In this document: positions 1 through 7,435 of the stretch, piece after piece
Position numbering within the stretch: position 1 is the stretch's first letter
How the letters are laid out: every line of letters starts with the position of its first letter
Assembly: GCA_020348345.1 (NCBI GenBank)
Contig: CP070748.1
Location: 743,500 to 789,023 of the forward strand
Direction: 5' to 3'
DNA: 45,524 bases
Source of the DNA: Methanobacteriota archaeon
Lineage (GTDB): Archaea > Thermoplasmatota > Thermoplasmata > UBA10834
Notes under the pieces: model-generated
The model's input: the letters and a program-made list of their open reading frames with translations, nothing else
Database searches by the model: none
Told to the model about the DNA's origin: nothing
Made by a program: the position numbers and the translations under genes

Positions 1-572
1 AAGACCCGTTAACCGCCTTCGCAACGCGAGTGCGCCCGATCATGATTGGCCTGGGATACTTCGAGGTGGCGACATTATCCTTGTCGAACGAGCGGGAGCA
101 GTTCGGAGCGCTTGGCATGAACGAGAAGACGGAGACCCTGCGAATACTGAATCCAGTATCGGAGATGCACACGCTTGTGCGAACCTCGCTCCTGCCGAGC
201 CTTCTTGGGATACTGCGCAAGAACAAACACAGGGAGTTGCCACAGAGGATCTTCGAGACAGGAGATGTCGTGCTCGGAACGACCAATCGTATGAAGCTCG
301 GGGGCGTGGCGATTCATGCGAAGGCGGGCTTCACCGAGGTCAAGTCGCTCGTGCAGTCGCTGTCGATCGCATTGGGATTCTCGTGGACCATATCCCCCGC
401 AGACCATCCAGCGTACCTACCTGGGCGATGTGCCGTCATATCGATGGAGCTGGATGAGATAGGCATCTTCGGCGAAGTGCATCCACGAACCATCGAAGCG
501 TTCGAACTGAAGTATCCAGTAATCGCCTTTGAACTGGACTTGGAAGGACTGCACCACAAGATGTCTCCATGA
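1..572 (+). CDS. pheT: Phenylalanyl-tRNA synthetase beta subunit, C-terminal part (5' end outside window)
   Basis: This is the C-terminal catalytic-like core of the beta subunit of phenylalanyl-tRNA synthetase, which charges tRNA-Phe as an alpha2-beta2 enzyme in the cytoplasm. The frame is open to the left edge of the window, so the gene is cut and the GTG at 30 is internal. Recognisable family segments are RPIMIGLGYFEV, LNPVSEMHTLVRTSLLPSLL and the closing GEVHP and FELDLEGL region, which match the end of archaeal/eukaryotic-type PheT. The protein ends at a TGA at 570-572, followed at once by a GC hairpin. Identity is confident; the length cannot be judged. Confidence 0.93.
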   Translation, partial: DPLTAFATRVRPIMIGLGYFEVATLSLSNEREQFGALGMNEKTETLRILNPVSEMHTLVRTSLLPSLLGILRKNKHRELPQRIFETGDVVLGTTNRMKLGGVAIHAKAGFTEVKSLVQSLSIALGFSWTISPADHPAYLPGRCAVISMELDEIGIFGEVHPRTIEAFELKYPVIAFELDLEGLHHKMSP

Positions 573-577
573 ATCGT

Positions 578-594
578 CCGTCGGGAGCTGACGG
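578..594 (+). terminator. Hairpin just after pheT
   Basis: CCGTC (578-582) and GACGG (590-594) form a 5-bp stem with a 7-base loop, six bases after the pheT stop. There is no strong U-tract, so it may be an mRNA 3'-end structure and not a true terminator. Confidence 0.35.
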
Positions 595-676
595 TCGGTT
601 GTAACCATCGCTCCGGACAGTCTCAAAGTTAAAGGCTGAGAAGAGCTTCATGGCATGTGGCAGAGCCCAACGACAT

Positions 677-763
677 GCTGAGGTAGCTAAGCCCGGATCA
701 CGGCGCCAGCCTTGAGAGTTGGTGGTACTCTGTACCTCGGGAGTTCGAATCTCCCCCTCAGCG
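677..763 (+). tRNA. tRNA-Ser (anticodon UGA)
   Basis: This class II tRNA has acceptor arms GCTGAGG (677-683) and CCTCAGC (756-762), a 3-bp D stem GCT/GGC, an anticodon stem CCAGC/GTTGG around the loop CTTGAGA (anticodon TGA, 713-715), a long variable arm with stem GGTAC/GTACC, and a T arm GGGAG-TTCGAAT-CTCCC. The discriminator is G at 763, as expected for archaeal serine tRNAs (leucine tRNAs use A). CCA is not encoded. There is no sign of an intron. Confidence 0.95.
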
Positions 764-881
764 CTCAATACGCTCAGCACCGTCACGAGCGCATCCACGG
801 TGAATCACGACGTTTCGTAAACTTTTATGTCCTCTGAAGCAGATATCATAAATCCTCAGCGGACAGAGGGATGGGAGACAA

Positions 882-1169
882 ATGTGCAAGTACAGCTACG
901 TCAGCGGAGCGTGCGCCAACCGACGCGTAGAGAGCGTTCACTGCATCGGGGAAGAAGACTGTGAATTCTCGCAGACGAACATAATGGAGCAGGCCGCTAA
1001 AGTGAATAGTGACTCATTGGGTGGAGACTGGCATCAGCTGTACTGCGCGACTCATGGCCGCTACCTATGCTCCAAGACGAGGGATTGTCCGCAGCCAAGG
1101 GGCATTCAGAGGCACCGCACTCACATCCATCAGCGGACACTCGTTGATGATTGGAGGGGGATCTGGTAG
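882..1169 (+). CDS. Small Cys-rich protein A (tandem paralogue)
   Basis: The 95-residue protein is unrecognised. It starts MCKYSYVSGAC and has Cys at 2, 11, 21, 27, 55, 63 and 69, spaced in a way that suggests metal binding or disulfides. It resembles the protein encoded directly downstream at 1171: both begin with CKY, then have a second Cys 7-8 residues later, an acidic Cys segment, and a C-terminal Cys-aromatic-Gly-Cys block. An AT-rich TATA-like stretch (aacttttatg, about 818-827) and a purine-rich GGGATGGGAG (868-877) precede the ATG. The C-terminal quarter after the CPQP motif is basic and less Cys-rich. Function unknown. Confidence 0.6.
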   Translation: MCKYSYVSGACANRRVESVHCIGEEDCEFSQTNIMEQAAKVNSDSLGGDWHQLYCATHGRYLCSKTRDCPQPRGIQRHRTHIHQRTLVDDWRGIW

Positions 1170-1170
1170 G

Positions 1171-1398
1171 ATGCTCTGCAAGTACATGTCGTCGAATGGA
1201 CTGTGCACCGACAGGTATGACGGTTACGCATGCATCAGATCAGAATGTCCTTACTGGAGAGAATCGCACGAGTGCGAGCACAACGACCCCTCGGGCGATT
1301 ACTGCTGGAAATTCGCTCGCTTCGGATGCGTCGGAAAGGACTCCTGCGGCTCCATCTCGGATTATCTGCAGGCCACATCGGAGGCGGAATCGGCCTGA
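1171..1398 (+). CDS. Small Cys-rich protein B (tandem paralogue)
   Basis: I start this 75-residue protein at ATG 1171, because GGAGGGGG (1153-1160) lies at a usable distance and the frame upstream looks non-coding. It begins MLCKYMSSNGLC and has Cys at 3, 12, 21, 26, 34, 44, 51 and 57. It lies one base after the stop of protein A and is clearly its paralogue, so the pair is probably co-transcribed. The eight cysteines with intervening Asp, Glu and aromatic residues suggest a small metal-binding or disulfide-rich fold. The last 37 bases overlap tail to tail with the convergent coaD/NTPase gene. Function unknown. Confidence 0.62.
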   Translation: MLCKYMSSNGLCTDRYDGYACIRSECPYWRESHECEHNDPSGDYCWKFARFGCVGKDSCGSISDYLQATSEAESA

Positions 1399-2384
1399 AT
1401 ATCGCTTCCTGAATCCTTGTACAACTCAGTCTTAATCCTCGGCGTCAGTGCCATTAGAACGGCGATCTCCGTGAGGGATGTCCTGTCTATCAGGCCGCCC
1501 GATAGGTAGCCAACAGAACCTCCCCGGTGGCCGATGTTCTCTATGCCAGTCAGCTGACTCATGATCGCCCCTACGGTCGAGCCTCGCAAGACTGCGCGTA
1601 TCACCTCCGGAGGATACTCGAAACCCGGTCCGTGGCCGTACGTTATCCTGCCGGATGAGTCGACGATCGTGCAGTACTGCACATCCAGATAGGTATCGAG
1701 GGCAGCGATCCTGAACAACCCCGCCTCAATCCCAACGCCATAGTCGGATTTCGTCTGCTGAAGGGCGGACCTTGCCCTGGATATCGATCCCTTAATCGTT
1801 TCCTCTCCGATCGGCTGTCTGGTGACCTCTTCGGACGGTACTTCGATCACTTCCGCGAGCCCAAAGACCTGGGTGAAGACGTTCCTCACAGCGGTGACCT
1901 TGACGGCATTGCTGGTGGCAACAGCAACTCTGACGGGCTTGAGGAGTCTGCCATCCCTGTCGATCTCACCACTGATGATTCTGGAGGCGCTGACCGCGTC
2001 CCTATCGTCCGCTTTCACCTCATGGATGCAGAAGACCTTCAAAGGCCGGAGGCCGCTCTCCACCCTGATGCTGTTGATCTCCTCCGCAGCGCCCCTCGTC
2101 TCAGGTGAGACGACGATGCCATCCAGAGAATCGGAGGTTCCAGCCACGCCGGTCGAATCCTCGATCTTCAATATCTCGAATGGCTTGCCGTACCTTCGAA
2201 GGAACCGCTCGAGGTCGCATCTTCTCTCATCGTAACCCCTGACGGAAACCTCTCTTGTGGAGTTGGCGAACTCGTCAGAGGTCAGGCCCACCATTACAGC
2301 ATCGCCGATGGCGAACGCGGTCTCGAACAGCAGCTCGTGGCCTATGTGTATTACGTTGAATGTCCCACCAATGCATACCTTCAT
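1362..2384 (-). CDS. Phosphopantetheine adenylyltransferase fused to ITP/XTP phosphatase
   Basis: A two-domain protein of 340 residues. Residues 1 to about 150 are an archaeal/eukaryotic-type phosphopantetheine adenylyltransferase of coenzyme A synthesis: GGTFNVIHIGHELL carries the nucleotidyltransferase HIGH motif and AVSASRIISGEID the second signature. Residues of about 150-320 are a YjjX/DUF84-type inosine/xanthosine triphosphatase (ATSNAVKVTAVRNVF near its start, then GVGIEAGLF), which cleans non-canonical purine NTPs. The C-terminal 15 or so residues are Ser/Asp-rich and overlap the convergent Cys-rich gene. The next gene on this strand ends only five bases upstream of the start, so the two are probably one unit. 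Such fusions occur in related archaea as far as I recall; whether the activities are coupled is unknown. Confidence 0.88.
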   Translation of the reverse strand: MKVCIGGTFNVIHIGHELLFETAFAIGDAVMVGLTSDEFANSTREVSVRGYDERRCDLERFLRRYGKPFEILKIEDSTGVAGTSDSLDGIVVSPETRGAAEEINSIRVESGLRPLKVFCIHEVKADDRDAVSASRIISGEIDRDGRLLKPVRVAVATSNAVKVTAVRNVFTQVFGLAEVIEVPSEEVTRQPIGEETIKGSISRARSALQQTKSDYGVGIEAGLFRIAALDTYLDVQYCTIVDSSGRITYGHGPGFEYPPEVIRAVLRGSTVGAIMSQLTGIENIGHRGGSVGYLSGGLIDRTSLTEIAVLMALTPRIKTELYKDSGSDIQADSASDVACR

Positions 2385-2388
2385 GGTA

Positions 2389-2613
2389 CTACCCCATGAA
2401 GGTCAACGATATCGCGAAGATCATTATAATCACCATAAGGATGTAGAAGAATGTGAGCTGCCGCTTCTTCGTGTTCATCTTGCCCTTCCACTCGGTCTCA
2501 CAATCTTCTCCGCAGTATTCCTGTTTGAAGGGGATTGCGCGCTCGCAGTTTCTGCAGTGCCTGTGCTGCCCTATCCGCTCCACCAAGTTCTCACCGTGAA
2601 CCTTCATGGACAA
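2389..2613 (-). CDS. DUF2116-type zinc-ribbon membrane protein
   Basis: The 74-residue protein has an N-terminal zinc-ribbon (HCRNCERAIPFKQEYCGEDC, Cys pairs around residues 20-37) followed by one transmembrane helix (FFYILMVIIMIFAISLTFM, about 55-73). Length and order match the small euryarchaeal DUF2116 family, whose function is unknown. The ribbon would face the cytoplasm if the helix is a tail anchor. It lies between mevalonate kinase and the coaD fusion on the same strand with very short gaps, so it is probably co-transcribed with them. Confidence 0.82.
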   Translation of the reverse strand: MSMKVHGENLVERIGQHRHCRNCERAIPFKQEYCGEDCETEWKGKMNTKKRQLTFFYILMVIIMIFAISLTFMG

Positions 2614-2658
2614 CTGCTGATTAAAGTGTTTGTCGGTCTGTCCTCAAGGAAATCGATT

Positions 2659-3585
2659 CTACTGCTCCAGAACGACGCCTCTGCCGCCTACGGTGATGAC
2701 CATGGGCCTCCCACCAGCGGCCGATATCGCCCCACAGACCGCTTCGGGGTCGTCCGTCAGCGCCACGATGCTACCTCCCCCGCCCGCTCCCGTCAACTTC
2801 TCCCCATAGCACTTGTCCTTGCATGCCTCAATGAGGTTGTCGATCGACGGATGACCTACTCCGAGTTCTCGCAGTAGCTCCTGGTTCTCTCGCATGAGCA
2901 TTCCCAGCTTGGGCCTGTCTGCCGCCACGAGGGCATCCCTACCCTCCATGACTATCTCCCCTATGCGGTCTATTGTCTTCCTGCCATCGCTGTCAGATGT
3001 CACGTAATTCCGTACCTTCTCCACCAGCGAAGCCGTCGAGGCATGGACGCCTGTGTATCCCGCCACGAACGTCAGCCTCTTGACGTCGCAGTGATGCACA
3101 TTCCATGATTTCGAACCCTTCTCTATGCGCCAGAGGAAACCATCTTCCTTGTCCGGGCTGACCAGCACCCCGTGGCCGTGCGTTGAGGTGGACGTGTCTG
3201 TCGGACTCGCCCTCCTCTGAACGGCGTACTCCACCTCAAACGATTTCCTCGCGACGGATTCGTATTCGAACTCACCCTTCTCAGCCAGTATCGCGCCGAC
3301 AGTAGCCACCGTCACCGCGGCGGACGAGCCGAGGCCGGAGCTGGATGGCAGACCTGACCTGGTGGTTATGCTCAAAGGAGGGCCATTCCATGCCTCATCC
3401 ATTGCAGCTGATATGTAAGCATGATGCTTCGCTCTCATCGGACGGCCGTTGACGGAGTATTGGTCGGACACGCGTGCGCTTGATTGTATCCTCAGGTCGA
3501 CCGCCATGGCGAGCGCGGGCTTCCCGAACACCACGGCGTGCTCGCCGAACAAGATGATCTTGCCGGGGGCAGAACAGGTGTGCAT
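2659..3585 (-). CDS. mvk: Mevalonate kinase (GHMP family)
   Basis: Phosphorylates mevalonate to 5-phosphomevalonate in archaeal lipid synthesis. GHMP motifs are in order: SAPGKIILFGEHAVVFGKPA at the N-terminus, the ATP loop GLPSSSGLGSSAAVTVA near residue 80-95, the SPTDTSTSTHG segment carrying the likely catalytic Asp, and the C-terminal KLTGAGGGGSIVAL. I start at ATG 3585 because GGAGG (3591-3595) sits five bases before it; an in-frame start four codons earlier (3597) lacks such a site. The gene is divergent from HMG-CoA reductase, the preceding enzyme of the pathway, so the two probably share control. At 308 residues the length is normal. This is the classical kinase, in contrast to the mevalonate 3-kinase route of Thermoplasma. 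Confidence 0.93.
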   Translation of the reverse strand: MHTCSAPGKIILFGEHAVVFGKPALAMAVDLRIQSSARVSDQYSVNGRPMRAKHHAYISAAMDEAWNGPPLSITTRSGLPSSSGLGSSAAVTVATVGAILAEKGEFEYESVARKSFEVEYAVQRRASPTDTSTSTHGHGVLVSPDKEDGFLWRIEKGSKSWNVHHCDVKRLTFVAGYTGVHASTASLVEKVRNYVTSDSDGRKTIDRIGEIVMEGRDALVAADRPKLGMLMRENQELLRELGVGHPSIDNLIEACKDKCYGEKLTGAGGGGSIVALTDDPEAVCGAISAAGGRPMVITVGGRGVVLEQ

Positions 3586-3608
3586 CAAAACCTCCACGAA
3601 CGACTGCA

Positions 3609-3622
3609 GATATAGGCTTTTT
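3609..3622 (-). promoter_or_regulatory. Promoter of mevalonate kinase
   Basis: Read on the minus strand, GAAAAAGCCTATATC has the layout of a BRE followed by a TATA box about 25 bases before the mevalonate kinase ribosome-binding site. It is a useful local reference for what promoters look like in this genome. Confidence 0.55.
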
Positions 3623-3687
3623 CACTAGGCTGGAAGAACACGAGTCAGACAGACAATCGTCTAATACGCAGGAAAACAGCGTCTGTA

Positions 3688-3700
3688 ACAATAAAATAGC
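3688..3700 (+). promoter_or_regulatory. Promoter of HMG-CoA reductase
   Basis: The AT-rich box in aacaataaaatag lies about 45 bases before ATG 3738, predicting a transcript start near 3715. That would leave the upstream in-frame TTG at 3711 outside the message and supports the ATG, which also has AGGAG at 3721-3725. Confidence 0.5.
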
Positions 3701-3737
3701 AGCCATTCGTTTGTCGACACAGGAGCGGGTCATTCAC

Positions 3738-5015
3738 ATGGAGCGCAGTTCTAGAATCGAGGGGTTGTACAAGAAGCCCATGGCTGAGAGGCTTAAGATT
3801 GTCAAGGAGTTCGGCGCATTGACGGACGAGGAGGCATTGGCGTTGTCTGGATTCGGCGGCGTGGACCCGGCGATTCCCGACAAGATGATAGAGAACGCCA
3901 TAGGTTCGTTCCCAGTTCCCCTTGGCGTCGCTGCAAACTTCACGATCAATGGCAAGGATTACCTGATACCGATGGCCATCGAGGAGCCTTCAGTTGTCGC
4001 CGCCGCATCGAACTCGGCGAAGCTGGCCATCGGGGGAGGAGGCTTCACGTCAAGCTGCACTGAGCCAATCATGATCGGTCAAGTGCAGGTCACGGCCGTC
4101 TCGGACCCGGACGAGGCCATGAGGAGCGTGCTTAGCAGGAAGGACGAGATCATCAACCTCGCGAATGAACAGGATCCGATGCTGGTCAAGCTCGGAGGAG
4201 GAGCGAAGGACCTCGAGGCTAGGGTCATCGACACGCAGTCCGGAAGGCAACTGATCATCCACCTTCTGGTCGACGTCAGGGACGCAATGGGCGCGAACGC
4301 AGTCAATACAATGGCGGAGGCAGTAACGCCCTTGGTTGAGGAGATGACGGGAGGCCGAGTATACCTGAGAATCCTCTCGAACCTGGCAAAATACCGACTC
4401 GCTAAATCGACCGCTGTTTGGAAACGCGATGCGATAGGAGGGGAAGAGGCCGTTCACGGAATAATCGAGGCATATTCCTTTGCTGCGGCTGACCCGTTCA
4501 GATGCGCAACTCACAACAAGGGCGTCATGAACGGTATAGACGCAGTGATGCTTGCTACGGGCAACGACACTCGGGCAATCGAGGCCGGAGCGCATGCATA
4601 CGCTTGCATCACCGGAGCTTACAAGCCCCTTACCAAGTATGAGATAACAGCTGAGGGTGACATTGCCGGAACGATAGAACTGCCGATGGCGGTGGGATTG
4701 ATAGGCGGTGCGACGAAGGTCCACCCAACGGCGAGAGCTTGCGTCAAACTGCTTGGAGTCAAGAGCGCTGGTGAGCTGGGAGGTATTGCAGCCGCTGTGG
4801 GTCTAGCGCAGAACTTCGCAGCCCTGAGAGCCCTCGCGACGGTGGGAATCCAGAAGGGGCACATGTCTCTGCACGCGAGGAATATCGTCGCGAGCGTCGG
4901 CTGTCCCCCCGAGCTTGTTGATGAGGTCGTCGAAATCATCGTGGCGGAGAGGAAGATCCGCATGGACCGGGCGCTTGAAGTGGTAAACGAGCTCGTGGCC
5001 AAGCGAGGCGAATAG
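3738..5015 (+). CDS. mvaA: Class II (bacterial-type) 3-hydroxy-3-methylglutaryl-CoA reductase
   Basis: Reduces HMG-CoA to mevalonate, the committed step toward isoprenoid lipids. The 425-residue length, the N-terminal RIEGLYKKPMAERL and the HMSLHARNI motif near the end mark the class II form, typified by Pseudomonas mevalonii and found in Archaeoglobus and Thermoplasmata, as opposed to class I of most archaea. Expected catalytic residues are visible: Glu in IEEPSVVAAASNSA, Lys in THNKGVMNG, Asp in ATGNDTRAI, and His in KGHMSLHARN. The small cofactor-binding domain lies in the middle, with GGRVYLRILSNLAKYR. Class II enzymes mostly prefer NADH. The gene is divergent from mevalonate kinase. Its presence in archaea is usually explained by ancient transfer from bacteria. 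Confidence 0.95.
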   Translation: MERSSRIEGLYKKPMAERLKIVKEFGALTDEEALALSGFGGVDPAIPDKMIENAIGSFPVPLGVAANFTINGKDYLIPMAIEEPSVVAAASNSAKLAIGGGGFTSSCTEPIMIGQVQVTAVSDPDEAMRSVLSRKDEIINLANEQDPMLVKLGGGAKDLEARVIDTQSGRQLIIHLLVDVRDAMGANAVNTMAEAVTPLVEEMTGGRVYLRILSNLAKYRLAKSTAVWKRDAIGGEEAVHGIIEAYSFAAADPFRCATHNKGVMNGIDAVMLATGNDTRAIEAGAHAYACITGAYKPLTKYEITAEGDIAGTIELPMAVGLIGGATKVHPTARACVKLLGVKSAGELGGIAAAVGLAQNFAALRALATVGIQKGHMSLHARNIVASVGCPPELVDEVVEIIVAERKIRMDRALEVVNELVAKRGE

Positions 5016-5084
5016 ATCCCTGCCAGACGGGTGATGTAGCCCAGGACCACCAAAAGTATATGCCGAAATGCCTGATAATGAATA

Positions 5085-5777
5085 TTGGTGCTCGAGATCA
5101 CGAACGGAGATTTGGCCGGGCTGCTCGGAGTGTACGGCTACATCGCTGTCGTACTGACTTCGATAGGCCTTCTCGGCCCCCGGCTTCGCAATCCCAGAAA
5201 GGTCCTTCACATTCTGACAGGCGGCATAGTCTTCTTCTGGTGGTCCTTCGACTCAAGGGAGGTGATGGCAGGTGCGGCAGCATTCCCGTTCCTCGCCATA
5301 CTGCTGCTGGCCAGTCCAATATCCCCTATCGAACCTCTCAAACGTACGATGCTCGGCCGCAGGACCGATGAAGGACACTCATACGGATTGGTGATGTACG
5401 CCGCGTCGTGGACCCTCATCGCCTACTTCCTATTCGACCATCTTCTTGCCGCGTCCATCGCAATCGCAGCAATGTCTTTCGGAGATGGCATGGGAGAGCT
5501 GGTGGGACGCAGGTACGGCAGGATAGAGTATCTGCGACACAGGACTCTGGAAGGGACCATCACGGTCTTCGCGTCGGTCTCACTCAGCGTCATCGTCTTA
5601 GTGTGGTTCTACTGCAATCTCCTGAGCACCGGATGCGCTCCGCCCGACGACACTCTCCTGTTCGCTCTTGCAGTCGCTGCATTCGTATCCTGCCTCGAAG
5701 CGATCTCTCCGGGCAGCGTGGATAACCTGACCGTCCCGCTCATAACTGGAGGCTATCTGGTGATATTGGGGGTATGA
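5085..5777 (+). CDS. Dolichol/diacylglycerol-kinase-like CTP-dependent membrane kinase (COG0170-type)
   Basis: A 230-residue integral membrane protein with about six hydrophobic helices. It has the motifs of the SEC59/DGK1/phytol kinase family: RKVLHILTGGIVFFWW, SFGDGMGELVGRRYGR, TLEGTITVF and EAISPGSVDNLTVPL. Members phosphorylate polyprenols, phytol or diacylglycerol with CTP, so a role in archaeal isoprenoid or lipid salvage is likely, but the substrate cannot be read. The start is TTG 5085 or GTG 5088. A TATA-like aaagtatatgcc (5053-5064) lies about 25 bases before, which fits a leaderless message. Its stop overlaps the ATGA from which the next gene seems to start. Confidence 0.8.
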   Translation: MVLEITNGDLAGLLGVYGYIAVVLTSIGLLGPRLRNPRKVLHILTGGIVFFWWSFDSREVMAGAAAFPFLAILLLASPISPIEPLKRTMLGRRTDEGHSYGLVMYAASWTLIAYFLFDHLLAASIAIAAMSFGDGMGELVGRRYGRIEYLRHRTLEGTITVFASVSLSVIVLVWFYCNLLSTGCAPPDDTLLFALAVAAFVSCLEAISPGSVDNLTVPLITGGYLVILGV

Positions 5778-5780
5778 TCC

Positions 5781-6374
5781 ATCAAACATCTCATCGCAGT
5801 GGACGGGCTCGATGGCTGCGGGAAGGATTCGCATACCCTTCGTATCCGCAGGACGTTGGCGCAACATGGGCACAAGGTACTACTGTTCCGACACCCCTCG
5901 AACCGCATCTTCGGAAGGATGTCAAAGGGCGCTTTGCAGCGTTCGGGGGCGGTCGCAATAGCTGTCACGACGGTATTCTATACCTTGGACGTGCTCGCAT
6001 CCGTCAGGCAGTACAACCGCGCCAACGATGGCGTGATCATATTCGTGCGATACCTGCTGGGAACCGCATACCTCCCTCCGAGGCTAGCGCGCCTCGCATA
6101 CAGCTTCTTTCGCAGAATCCTACCGTTCCCTGACACGCCCCTGTTCATTGACATCGAGCCCTCAGTTGCGATCAGGAGGATCGAGGCAAGGAACCAGGCA
6201 CGTGAGATGTTCGAGACGGAAGAGAGACTTCGTCGCATAAGGCACGTCGCGCACTCGATTGCAGCGGGCGAGTGGATCGTGGTCGAAAACAGTGAAGAAG
6301 GAGAGAGGCCTTTCGAGGCGGTTCAGGACATACTCCAGAGCAGGGGCCTATTGGGGCGCACCCTCGATACATAG
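5781..6374 (+). CDS. Thymidylate-kinase-like P-loop protein with a displaced start
   Basis: A P-loop kinase resembling thymidylate kinase: HLIAVDGLDGCGKDSHT is the Walker A strand and loop, then FRHPSN, and a LID-like Arg-rich region EARNQAREMFETEERLRRIRH. The family needs the strand residues before the loop, but the first ordinary in-frame start (GTG 5799) removes them. The full N-terminus begins at ATC 5781, eight bases after GGGGG (5768-5772). Alternatively, ATG 5774, which overlaps the upstream stop as ATGA, would read straight into this frame if one C at 5779-5780 were absent, giving MIIKHLIAVDGLDGCGK. A real one-base insertion, a sequence error, or a near-cognate start are the options. 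Substrate (dTMP or a lipid-linked partner of the upstream kinase) is uncertain. Confidence 0.68.
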   Translation: MKHLIAVDGLDGCGKDSHTLRIRRTLAQHGHKVLLFRHPSNRIFGRMSKGALQRSGAVAIAVTTVFYTLDVLASVRQYNRANDGVIIFVRYLLGTAYLPPRLARLAYSFFRRILPFPDTPLFIDIEPSVAIRRIEARNQAREMFETEERLRRIRHVAHSIAAGEWIVVENSEEGERPFEAVQDILQSRGLLGRTLDT

Positions 6375-6387
6375 TCTGCAGTTGATC

Positions 6388-7311
6388 TCATTGACATTTC
6401 CCGGAATCGGTGTCCGACCTCGCCAGCCTGCAAGACTCGCAGTTCTCGCCGCATGGCTCAACATGCACGACGATTGTGCATTGATGGATCTCGTGCCGGA
6501 TCTCACTCTCAAGTATCTCGACAAGCTCGTGACTCTCATTCACGCTCATCGTTCTTGGAACGGTGACATGCAGGTCGATCTGCCGTTCAGACCCCGCCTT
6601 TCTAGCGCGAAGTCTATGCCAATCCACGAAATGCGTCTCATGCCTAGCAATCACCGTCATCAGAATTCTCATTTCCTGTTCCGGAAGCGTTCTGTCGAGA
6701 AGTCCGTCTGCCGATCGCCTCGTGACTCCATATGCGGCTCGAGCTATGATGGCAGCGACGACGATTGCGATGACTGGGTCGACGTAATGCCATCCGGTCA
6801 GCATTATTATCCCCAATGCTGCGAACACGCCAACCGAAGTCCACACGTCCGTTCTGAGGTGATACGCATCGGCCTCTAGGGCGAGCGACTCAGTTCTTCT
6901 GGCGACGGCAAATAGCCGTCTCGATACGAGCGTGTTGACGATGGCGGAGGCGGCCATCACCGCCATTCCTATCGGCACAAACTCTATCTCGGCAGATGAC
7001 AGCAGCCGTCGTGACGCCTCCACCACTATCACGGCTGCCGCGACGAATATCAACGCTCCCTCGAACAGACCCGATAGATTCTCGAATTTGCCATGTCCGT
7101 ACTGATGCTCACCGTCCGCTGGCTCTGCAGACCTACCAACGGAGTATCTGGCAATCGCGGCTGCGACGAGGTCGATGCCTGAGTGCAGGGCCTCAGAAAG
7201 TACACTAACGGACCCCATCAGCACACCGACAATCACCTTCATCGCGACAAGGAGGCTATTGGACCAGACAGACAGTGCTGCTGCAGCTTTCTTCTCATCG
7301 GCTGTGCCCAT
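6388..7311 (-). CDS. Cation diffusion facilitator (CDF) metal exporter
   Basis: A 307-residue CDF antiporter that exports divalent metals (Zn, Fe, Mn or Co) in exchange for protons. Transmembrane helices occupy roughly residues 10-205. Metal-site signatures are SEALHSGIDL in helix 2 (HxxxD) and EADAYHLRTDVWTS in helix 5 (HxxxD). The cytoplasmic C-terminal domain (about 210-290) contains the usual late His motifs (HECHQ-like HEIHQCTIVVHVEP) and then an extra Cys-containing tail, CGENCESC, that could bind metal. It is convergent with the kinase-like gene, with 13 bases between them. Metal specificity cannot be told. Confidence 0.92.
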   Translation of the reverse strand: MGTADEKKAAAALSVWSNSLLVAMKVIVGVLMGSVSVLSEALHSGIDLVAAAIARYSVGRSAEPADGEHQYGHGKFENLSGLFEGALIFVAAAVIVVEASRRLLSSAEIEFVPIGMAVMAASAIVNTLVSRRLFAVARRTESLALEADAYHLRTDVWTSVGVFAALGIIMLTGWHYVDPVIAIVVAAIIARAAYGVTRRSADGLLDRTLPEQEMRILMTVIARHETHFVDWHRLRARKAGSERQIDLHVTVPRTMSVNESHELVEILESEIRHEIHQCTIVVHVEPCGENCESCRLARSDTDSGKCQ

Positions 7312-7435
7312 AACGATGTTCGAAGAGGTCAGTGGTACTTAGGGTTTTGCGAGTTGATGCATTCTGTTGTGAAATGCGAAAGAGTTATCACTGGATAGTT
7401 GAATATTCCGCTCAGCTCATTGAAGAGGTGCTCTG

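Noticed and set aside
5085..6374. TGA read-through (or selenocysteine) joining the lipid-kinase-like and thymidylate-kinase-like genes, which share one frame
   Set aside because: The upstream protein ends at its family's natural end and the ATGA overlap gives a simpler explanation. No SECIS-like element was noticed.
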